DNA of 8,583 nucleotides from Actinomycetota bacterium (GTDB lineage Bacteria > Actinomycetota > Actinomycetes > S36-B12), in NCBI GenBank assembly GCA_003456155.1, contig DMPC01000003.1, forward strand, positions 20,722 to 29,304, read 5' to 3'. The notes under the pieces are model-generated. The model ran no database searches. It was not told the origin of the DNA and saw only the letters and a program-made list of their open reading frames with translations. Shown piece after piece: positions 1 to 5,283 of this stretch; positions within the stretch are counted from its first letter, which is position 1, and the number at the start of each line of letters is the position of its first letter. Position numbers and translations under genes: made by a program.

Positions 1-1025
1 CGGAAGCCGTCGACGTGCATCTCCAGGACCCAGTAGCGCAGGGAGTCCATCACCAGCTGAAGGACGTGGGGCTTGGAGACGTCGAGAGTGTTCCCGCATC
101 CGGTGTAGTCCGCGTAGTACCGGCCGCCGTCACGCAGGTGGTAGTAGTCATCGTTGTCGATGCCGCGGAAGCACAGGGTGGGACCGAGCTGGTTCCCCTC
201 GGCCGTGTGGTTGTAGACGACGTCGAGGATCACCTCGAGCCCGGCACAATGCAGGGCCTTGACCATCCGCTTGAAGTCCGCGACCTGGCCTCCGCGCGCA
301 CCGAGAGACGAGTAGGCGGCATGAGGTGCGAAGTAGCCGATCGAGTTGTAGCCCCAGTAGTTCGTCAGTCCCGATTCGATGAGGTGCGTCTCGTCGACGA
401 AATGGTGGACGGGCAGCAGCTCGACCGCCGTGACGCCGAGAGTCGTCAGGTGCTCGATGACATGGGGATGGGCGAGGCCTGCGTAGGTGCCCTGCTCGTG
501 AGCGGGGATGGACGGGTGCCGTCGGGTGATACCGCGCACGTGGGTCTCGTAGATGATCGTGTCGCCCCATGCTGTGCCGGGCGCTGTGTCATCTCCCCAA
601 TCGAACGCGTCATCGACCACGACACTTCGGGGGACGAAGGGGGCCGAGTCGAGGGTTGACATGACAAGGTCATCGCTGCCCTCATGAGCGAAGACTGCCG
701 GATCGAGGGTGAACCCTCCTTCGATGGCCTTGGCGTAGGGGTCGAGGAGCAGCTTGTTCGGATTCCACCGGTGCCCCTCAGCAGGATTCCAGTCGCCGTC
801 GACCCGGAATCCGTAGCGAGTGCCCACGGGGAGGTCGGTCAGGTGTGCGTGGAAGACGTTGAAGACGCGCTCCGACATCGGTACGCGCTGCTCCCGACCG
901 GAGTCGTCGAAGAGGCACAGATCGACGGCTGAAGCGCCCTGCGCCCAGAGAGCTACATTTGCGCCCCCGTGACCGTCCGGCGTCACGCCGAGCGGATCCC
1001 AACCCGATGAGCCGTGGCGCGTCAC
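1..1025 (-). CDS. glgX: Glycogen debranching enzyme GlgX, N-terminal part (3' end outside window)
   Basis: GlgX-type isoamylases (GH13) hydrolyse alpha-1,6 branch points in glycogen in the cytoplasm, mainly on limit dextrins left by phosphorylase. About 341 codons are visible. Residues ~10-100 look like a CBM48-type domain (VDLCLFDD, GTRYGFRVDG, then WNPNKLLLDPYAKAI). The catalytic barrel opens at about residue 153 (WGDTIIYETHVRG). NYWGYN is at 222-227, and conserved GH13 region I, DVVYNHT, is at 268-274. The window ends at VDGFR, just before the expected nucleophile Asp of region II, so catalytic competence cannot be judged. The GTG at 1025-1023 is chosen as start because no ATG, GTG or TTG occurs in frame upstream through position 1140, where the divergent hydratase gene begins. 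A TACGGT hexamer lies 6 nt upstream of the start. The family call is secure; the exact start is less so. Confidence 0.93.
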   Translation of the reverse strand, partial: MTRHGSSGWDPLGVTPDGHGGANVALWAQGASAVDLCLFDDSGREQRVPMSERVFNVFHAHLTDLPVGTRYGFRVDGDWNPAEGHRWNPNKLLLDPYAKAIEGGFTLDPAVFAHEGSDDLVMSTLDSAPFVPRSVVVDDAFDWGDDTAPGTAWGDTIIYETHVRGITRRHPSIPAHEQGTYAGLAHPHVIEHLTTLGVTAVELLPVHHFVDETHLIESGLTNYWGYNSIGYFAPHAAYSSLGARGGQVADFKRMVKALHCAGLEVILDVVYNHTAEGNQLGPTLCFRGIDNDDYYHLRDGGRYYADYTGCGNTLDVSKPHVLQLVMDSLRYWVLEMHVDGF

Positions 1026-1031
1026 GCGGTC

Positions 1032-1037
1032 ACCGTA
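1032..1037 (-). promoter_or_regulatory. Candidate -10 hexamer of glgX (TACGGT)
   Basis: On the minus strand TACGGT is followed by six bases (GACCGC) and then the GTG start. This fits the TANNNT -10 consensus placed so that transcription would begin at or near the start codon. No convincing -35 is visible. The overlapping GGTGA could instead act as a weak Shine-Dalgarno sequence, so the two readings are not separated by sequence alone. Confidence 0.35.
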
Positions 1038-1066
1038 CAGGCCGCGACGGGTGTCGAAGGCGTGGC

Positions 1067-1072
1067 TAGGCT
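1067..1072 (+). promoter_or_regulatory. Candidate -10 hexamer for the enoyl-CoA hydratase gene (TAGGCT)
   Basis: TAGGCT matches the actinobacterial TANNNT -10 pattern and would give a leader of about 55-60 nt before the ATG at 1138, consistent with that gene having a Shine-Dalgarno sequence. There is no recognisable -35, so this is a weak call. Confidence 0.25.
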
Positions 1073-1124
1073 CGCCAGCGTCTCGATCCTCGCTGTCGGG
1101 TGATGGTGAGGATGCAGCTGCGAT

Positions 1125-1131
1125 GAGAGGA
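1125..1131 (+). promoter_or_regulatory. Shine-Dalgarno sequence deciding the hydratase start
   Basis: GAGAGGA ends 6 nt before the ATG at 1138. It supports that start over the in-frame GTG at 1051, which would add 29 residues with no resemblance to a crotonase N-terminus. Confidence 0.7.
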
Positions 1132-1137
1132 ACGTCG

Positions 1138-1911
1138 ATGGCGGAATTCGTGTCCCTGGAGGTTGTCGATGGTGTGGCGACCCTGCTGCTGCAGCGGCCG
1201 CCCATGAACGCCCTCAATCGTCAGATGCAGGCCGAGATCAGGGACGCGGCTTGCGAGGTCGCCGGCCGCCGTGACGTGGGCGCTGTTGTCGTATACGGCG
1301 GACCGAAGGTGTTCGCCGCGGGTGCTGACATCAAGGAGATGAGCGGCATGACCTATCAGGACATGCTGCACGCCTCGACAGACCTCCAGGATGCCTTCAC
1401 CTCCGTGGCCCGGATCCCGCAGCCGACGATCGCCGCGATCACGGGCTATGCGCTGGGCGGCGGATGCGAGCTCGCCCTGTGCTGCGACCTGCGCGTCTGC
1501 GCTGAGGACGCCCGACTCGGTCAGCCCGAGATCCTCCTCGGGATCATCCCGGGCGCAGGGGGCACCCAACGACTGCCGAGGCTCATCGGCGCCTCCCGGG
1601 CCAAGGACCTCATCCTGACCGGACGTCAGGTGGGGGCAGCCGAGGCTGCTGGGATGGGCCTGGTGAACACCGTCGTTCCCGCCGAGGACACCTACCAAGC
1701 GGCGCTCGAACTGGCTCAGCGGCTGGCGAGGGGGCCGGCGCTGGCCCTGCGTGCGGCGAAGGAGGCGGTCGATCGCGGCCTGGATGTCGATCTGGCCTCG
1801 GGTCTGGACCTGGAGCGGGTGCGGTTCGCGGCCCTGTTCGCAACCGACGACCAGGGGATTGGCATGCAGGCCTTCATCGAGAAGCGCCCACCCGAGTTCA
1901 CGGGCAGCTGA
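1138..1911 (+). CDS. Enoyl-CoA hydratase/isomerase (crotonase superfamily)
   Basis: This 257-residue protein has the usual length of a single-domain crotonase. Enoyl-CoA hydratases add water to 2-enoyl-CoA in fatty-acid or amino-acid degradation. The CoA-binding/oxyanion segment FAAGADIKEM is followed by GYALGGGCELALCCD and GQPEILLGIIPGAGGTQRL. Both catalytic glutamates of true hydratases appear present: Glu111 (in GCEL) and Glu131 (in QPE), 20 residues apart like Glu144/Glu164 of the rat mitochondrial enzyme. The C-terminus (EGM-like QGIGMQAFIEKRPPEF) is also typical. The opening MAEFVSLEV with LLLQRPPMNAL recalls the mycobacterial EchA17 group, which is inference from memory. The substrate is unknown. 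The gene stands 48 bp before the cysteine desulfurase gene, which has its own promoter-like element, so co-transcription is uncertain. Confidence 0.93.
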   Translation: MAEFVSLEVVDGVATLLLQRPPMNALNRQMQAEIRDAACEVAGRRDVGAVVVYGGPKVFAAGADIKEMSGMTYQDMLHASTDLQDAFTSVARIPQPTIAAITGYALGGGCELALCCDLRVCAEDARLGQPEILLGIIPGAGGTQRLPRLIGASRAKDLILTGRQVGAAEAAGMGLVNTVVPAEDTYQAALELAQRLARGPALALRAAKEAVDRGLDVDLASGLDLERVRFAALFATDDQGIGMQAFIEKRPPEFTGS

Positions 1912-1926
1912 GGCGCAGGCGCGGCA

Positions 1927-1939
1927 GACCTGGGAGGTC
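1927..1939. repeat. Short perfect inverted repeat upstream of iscS
   Basis: GACCT-GGG-AGGTC forms 5-bp arms around a 3-base centre. It lies 7 bp upstream of the candidate -10 of the cysteine desulfurase gene, overlapping where a -35 would be. It could be a small operator or a remnant hairpin after the hydratase gene. No T-run follows, and arms this short can occur by chance. Confidence 0.25.
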
Positions 1940-1945
1940 ACCGTC

Positions 1946-1951
1946 TAGCAT
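1946..1951 (+). promoter_or_regulatory. Candidate -10 hexamer of iscS (TAGCAT), leaderless arrangement
   Basis: TAGCAT is separated by eight bases (GACCGCTC) from the GTG start at 1960. There is no purine-rich Shine-Dalgarno sequence at a usable distance; the nearest, GGGAGG at 1932-1937, is 22 nt away. The in-frame TGA at 1951-1953 excludes an upstream start. These facts together suggest transcription beginning at or very near the start codon. No TTGACA-like -35 is visible. Confidence 0.5.
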
Positions 1952-1959
1952 GACCGCTC

Positions 1960-3153
1960 GTGGAGCGACGCATCTATCTGGATCATGCGGCCACCACGTC
2001 CATGATCCCTGCAGCCCGCACTGCCTGGCTGGAGCAGTCGCAGCAGTCCGGAAACCCCTCCTCGCTCCACTCGTCGGGCCGAGAGCGTCGCCGAGTCGTC
2101 GAGGAGGCGCGTGAGTCCATCGCGGCCTCGCTGGGCACGCGGCCCAGTTCCGTGGTCTTCACGTCAGGTGGAACGGAGGCCGACAACCTCGCCGTGAAGG
2201 GCCTGTACTGGTCGGCGTTGCGCTCCCGTGGAGCCTCCAGGATTGCCGCTTCCTCCGTCGAGCACCACGCGGTCCTGGACCCGATCATCTGGCTCGAAGA
2301 GGCACAGGGTGCAGCGGTGACGTGGCTGGGGGTCGACGCGGTAGGCCGTGTGGATCCGGCTGAGGTCGCTGAACTGGTCGCGGACGCCTCGACGATCGCG
2401 CTGGTCTCCGTGATGTGGGCGAACAACGAGATCGGGACGGTGCAGCCCGTTCACCGCATTGCCGAGATCTGCCGAGCAGCCGGCGTTCCCTTTCACACAG
2501 ACGCCGTTCAGGCGCTCGGGCATCTGCCGATGGATCTGGGCTCGCTTGCTGCAGATGCCGTGACGATCACCAGCCACAAGATCGGGGGGCCGTTCGGTAT
2601 CGGCGCTCTTCTCGTCGACGCCGGCATCCAGGCGACTCCCGTGCTGCACGGCGGAGGACAGGAGCGGGAGATACGTTCCGGGACCGTCGATGCGCCGGCC
2701 GCTGCCGGCTTCGCCGTGGCGGTCGAGCACGCGGTGCAGGGGCAGCAGGCTCGAGCCCGGCAATTGGTCACCCTGCGGGAGGAGCTCATTACCGGCATCG
2801 TGAACGCCGTCCCCGACGCGATCATCAATGGCGACCGGGGGATCGGAGCGCAGGAGCGGCTGCCGGGCAATGTCCACGTCTCGTTCCCCGGCTGCGAGGG
2901 CGACCTGCTTCTGATGCTGCTCGACGCCGCGGGCATCGACTGCTCGACGGGCTCGGCGTGCACCGCAGGCGTACCTGAGCCCAGTCACGTGCTCATCGCC
3001 CTCGGTCGCGATGAGGCCGGAGCCCGGTCCTCGCTCCGCTTCAGCCTGAGTGAGTCGACGACTCCGGAGGATGTGGCGGCGGTGGTCGCGGTCATCCCTG
3101 GCGCTGTCGAACGCGCTCGTCGGGCCGGGGCACCGGCATCACGAGTGGGCTGA
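1960..3153 (+). CDS. iscS: Cysteine desulfurase (NifS/IscS type)
   Basis: This PLP-dependent enzyme converts L-cysteine to alanine and holds the sulfur as a persulfide for transfer. At 397 residues it is close to E. coli IscS (404). The N-terminal YLDHAATT begins at residue 5, so the GTG start leaves almost no extra sequence, and an in-frame TGA lies 6 nt upstream of it. Visible family motifs are SGGTEADNLA, EHHAVLD with the cofactor-stacking His102, VMWANNEIGTVQP, SHKIGGP with Schiff-base Lys207, RSGTVD, and GSACTAG with the persulfide Cys334. The stop is one base before the mnmA ATG, which argues for a dedicated sulfur supply to tRNA thiolation. No iscU, suf or tus genes are in the window. 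A wider role in Fe-S assembly remains possible. Confidence 0.95.
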   Translation: MERRIYLDHAATTSMIPAARTAWLEQSQQSGNPSSLHSSGRERRRVVEEARESIAASLGTRPSSVVFTSGGTEADNLAVKGLYWSALRSRGASRIAASSVEHHAVLDPIIWLEEAQGAAVTWLGVDAVGRVDPAEVAELVADASTIALVSVMWANNEIGTVQPVHRIAEICRAAGVPFHTDAVQALGHLPMDLGSLAADAVTITSHKIGGPFGIGALLVDAGIQATPVLHGGGQEREIRSGTVDAPAAAGFAVAVEHAVQGQQARARQLVTLREELITGIVNAVPDAIINGDRGIGAQERLPGNVHVSFPGCEGDLLLMLLDAAGIDCSTGSACTAGVPEPSHVLIALGRDEAGARSSLRFSLSESTTPEDVAAVVAVIPGAVERARRAGAPASRVG

Positions 3154-3154
3154 C

Positions 3155-4243
3155 ATGCGTGTCATCGCCACCATGTCCGGAGGGGTCGACTCCTCCGTGG
3201 CCGCAGCCCGACTCGTCGACGCAGGCCATGACGTGGTGGGCGTCCACCTGGCCCTGTCGAAGGCAGCGGCGGCATCCGGTCGCAGCAAGGGCTGCTGCAC
3301 GCTGGACGACGCCCGTGATGCGCGTCGCGTCGCCGACCTGCTGGGGATCCCGTTCTACGTCTGGGACCTCTCCGATCGATTCCGTGCAGAGGTCATCGAC
3401 GACTTCATCGATGAGTACCGCAGGGGGCGCACGCCCAACCCATGCGTGCGCTGCAATGAGCGGATCAAGTTCGCTGCGGTGCTCGACCGGGCACTCGCGA
3501 TGGGCTTCGATGCCGTGGCCAGCGGTCACTACGCGCAGGTGATCGACGGCCCGCACGGTCCTGAGCTTCACCGAGGCATTGATCCCACCAAGGACCAGTC
3601 CTACGTCCTGGGTGTACTCGACCGTGACCAGTTGGCCTGCACCCTTCTGCCCCTCGGCGGTGATCGCAAGGAGGTGATCAGGGACGAGGCGGAGTCCCGC
3701 GGCCTGCTGGTGGCCCGCAAGCCCGACAGCCATGACATCTGCTTCATCCCGGACGGCGACACGGCTGGCTTCCTGGCCACGCACGTGGGTGCCGCGCCTG
3801 GAGCCGTCGTGGATGCTGAGAGCGGCGAGGTTCTCGGCACCCATGCCGACGCGCACGCCTTCACGATCGGGCAGCGGCGAGGCCTGGACCTGCGATCCCC
3901 GGCCCCGGATGGGGCGCCACGATATGTCGTCGACGTGGACATCGACACGTCCACGGTCCGGGTCGGCCGGGCAGAGCTGCTTGACGTCGATCGACTCGAG
4001 GGCGAGCACCTCACCTGGACGGGTGAGCCCGTGGGTGAGGAGGCACGGCCCGTGGGGGTACAGGTGCGGGCCCATGCTGCGGCGGTGCCCGCGTCGCTCC
4101 GGGTGACGGCAGGTCGGGCACTGGTCGACCTGCTCGAGCCGATCCGAGGCCTGGCGCCGGGCCAGACCGCCGTGTTCTACGACGGTGACCGCGTGATCGG
4201 ATCCGCGACCGTCGACACCACGCACCGTCAGGGCTCGGCATGA
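3155..4243 (+). CDS. mnmA: tRNA-specific 2-thiouridylase MnmA
   Basis: MnmA adenylates U34 of tRNA(Lys), tRNA(Glu) and tRNA(Gln) with ATP and inserts sulfur to form 2-thiouridine, which supports accurate decoding. The 362-residue protein opens with the PP-loop SGGVDSS at residues 8-14. Cys97 in NPCVRCNERIKF and Cys196 in SHDICFIPDGD correspond to the catalytic pair of E. coli (Cys102/Cys199). KDQSYVLG and HAFTIGQRRGL are also family-typical, followed by a C-terminal beta-barrel region. A KGCCTLDDARDARR segment near residues 46-60 resembles actinobacterial homologues. The ATG at 3155 begins just before MRVIATMSGG; a longer in-frame start at 3050 lies inside iscS and is rejected. The gene begins one base after the iscS stop, with only weak Shine-Dalgarno-like sequence, so translational coupling to iscS is likely. 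Its stop overlaps the next start as ATGA. Confidence 0.96.
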   Translation: MRVIATMSGGVDSSVAAARLVDAGHDVVGVHLALSKAAAASGRSKGCCTLDDARDARRVADLLGIPFYVWDLSDRFRAEVIDDFIDEYRRGRTPNPCVRCNERIKFAAVLDRALAMGFDAVASGHYAQVIDGPHGPELHRGIDPTKDQSYVLGVLDRDQLACTLLPLGGDRKEVIRDEAESRGLLVARKPDSHDICFIPDGDTAGFLATHVGAAPGAVVDAESGEVLGTHADAHAFTIGQRRGLDLRSPAPDGAPRYVVDVDIDTSTVRVGRAELLDVDRLEGEHLTWTGEPVGEEARPVGVQVRAHAAAVPASLRVTAGRALVDLLEPIRGLAPGQTAVFYDGDRVIGSATVDTTHRQGSA

Positions 4244-5283
4244 CGGCCCTGTGGCGGCCCGCCGCGGCAACCGGAGTCGGGTCGATGCCGGGCAGCTCCG
4301 CCCTCGAGGCGGCTCGCGTGATCGCGGGGGAGCTGCCTGACCTGGTCCACGTCGTCGAGCTGCCGCAGCGCGGGCCGGGAGCCGACATGATCGGTCGCAC
4401 CGGCGGGATGCTGGCCGGCGTCGAGATCGGGTTCGGTCTCGAGACCACCTCGGAGGGCTGGCGGCTGGCCGGATCACTCGGCCGTCAGATGCGTCGAGCG
4501 CAGTCCCTGCTCGCGGAGGACCTCGACGCGCTCGAGGCGACCAGCGAGGGCTATCGCGGACCGGTGAAGTGCCAGGTGGTCGGGCCCTGGACGATGGCGG
4601 CCTCGGTGGAACTGCGTTCGGGGGAGCGCATGCTCCGCGACCCGGGAGCCGTGGATGAGCTGGCGGATGCTCTGGCCCATGCGGTGGCGACCCAGGTCGC
4701 GGACCTGCGTCGTCGCGTTCCTGTTGCCGCACGTGTCCTCGTGCAGGTGGACGAACCGGCCCTTCCGGCTGTGCTTGAGGGGCGGATTGGCACGGCGAGC
4801 GGACTGTCGACCTACTCGGCCGTCGACCCGCAGCGCGCAGGGGTCGTGCTCGGTCGAGTCCTCGGTGCTGCCGCGACCGTGGGCGCTCACCCGGGGGTGC
4901 ACTGCTGCGCAGCACAGCCCCCGATCGGGATGATGCGCGCTGCAGGGTCGGCATTCGTGAGCGTCGACATCAGTGGAGTCGATGCAGGTCTGGATCTGGA
5001 GCTGGGCGCCCTGCTGGAGTCGGGCACCGGACTGATCGCCGGGTGCATCCCTTCGGCTGGTTCGGGCACGTTGAGCGACACCGCCGCCAGTGCGCCGCTG
5101 CGTGCGCTCCTCCATCGCCTCGGACTCGAGGATCCCCGTCACCTCCAGGCAGTTGCCGTGTCACCGACCTGCGGGCTCGCCGCGGCCAGCCCGGCTTGGT
5201 CGCGGGCGGCGCTGTCGGCCTGTGCGGCCGTGGGCAGGGTCCTTCGACAGGATGACGCAGCGGAGGTGCCTGATGGGGGATGA
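4240..5283 (+). CDS. MetE-like (cobalamin-independent methionine synthase C-terminal fold) protein, function unassigned
   Basis: The 347-residue protein matches only the C-terminal catalytic half of MetE, the UROD/MetE-like barrel; full MetE is about 750 residues. It opens ATGVGSMPG, has CQVVGPWTM near residue 112 and QVDEPALP near 170. Probable zinc ligands are His221 and Cys223 (HCC) and Cys311 (SPTCGL), matching His641, Cys643 and Cys726 of E. coli MetE. Where MetE has Glu665 the alignment by eye gives Asp243 (SVDISG). No N-terminal folate-binding half is present, so normal methyl-tetrahydrofolate-dependent methionine synthesis is unlikely. A related gene, Rv3015c, adjoins ligA in M. tuberculosis. 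The start overlaps mnmA by 4 nt, with AGGG 6 nt upstream. The end overlaps ligA by 11 nt. It could act in methyl transfer or thiol alkylation; both are inference. Confidence 0.85.
   Translation: MTALWRPAAATGVGSMPGSSALEAARVIAGELPDLVHVVELPQRGPGADMIGRTGGMLAGVEIGFGLETTSEGWRLAGSLGRQMRRAQSLLAEDLDALEATSEGYRGPVKCQVVGPWTMAASVELRSGERMLRDPGAVDELADALAHAVATQVADLRRRVPVAARVLVQVDEPALPAVLEGRIGTASGLSTYSAVDPQRAGVVLGRVLGAAATVGAHPGVHCCAAQPPIGMMRAAGSAFVSVDISGVDAGLDLELGALLESGTGLIAGCIPSAGSGTLSDTAASAPLRALLHRLGLEDPRHLQAVAVSPTCGLAAASPAWSRAALSACAAVGRVLRQDDAAEVPDGG
5262..5266 (+). promoter_or_regulatory. Shine-Dalgarno sequence deciding the ligA start
   Basis: GGAGG stands 6 nt before the ATG at 5273. It supports this start over the in-frame ATG at 5252 and the more distant start at 5090, both of which would add sequence absent from LigA proteins. 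Confidence 0.8.

Larger units (their letters stand above)
1026..1137. promoter_or_regulatory. Divergent intergenic region between glgX and the enoyl-CoA hydratase gene
   Basis: These 112 bp separate two divergent start codons, so promoters for both genes should lie here, although either could also begin inside the neighbouring gene. The best plus-strand -10 candidate is TAGGCT at 1067-1072, but the bases 17 nt upstream of it (GCGACG) do not resemble TTGACA. I see no strong operator-like inverted repeat or riboswitch. Confidence 0.4.

Noticed and set aside
15..659. Plus-strand ORF of 214 codons opposite glgX
   Set aside because: The minus-strand frame reads as GlgX with ordered conserved motifs; this ORF is its complement-frame shadow.
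1051..1137. Upstream in-frame GTG start for the enoyl-CoA hydratase
   Set aside because: The added 29 residues do not resemble a crotonase N-terminus and nearly reach the glgX start, while ATG 1138 has a well-spaced GAGAGGA.
1066..1941. Minus-strand ORF of 291 codons opposite the enoyl-CoA hydratase
   Set aside because: It lies wholly opposite a well-conserved crotonase and has no recognisable motifs.
3092..4954. Minus-strand ORF of 620 codons opposite mnmA and the MetE-like gene
   Set aside because: Its translation is low-complexity (Arg, Pro, Ala, Ser rich) with no family motifs, and the opposite strand encodes clearly recognised proteins. Long antisense ORFs are expected from GC-rich third positions.
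5090..5272. Upstream in-frame starts for ligA at 5090 and 5252
   Set aside because: They lie inside the MetE-like gene, add Arg/Pro-rich sequence foreign to LigA, and lack the GGAGG that precedes ATG 5273.
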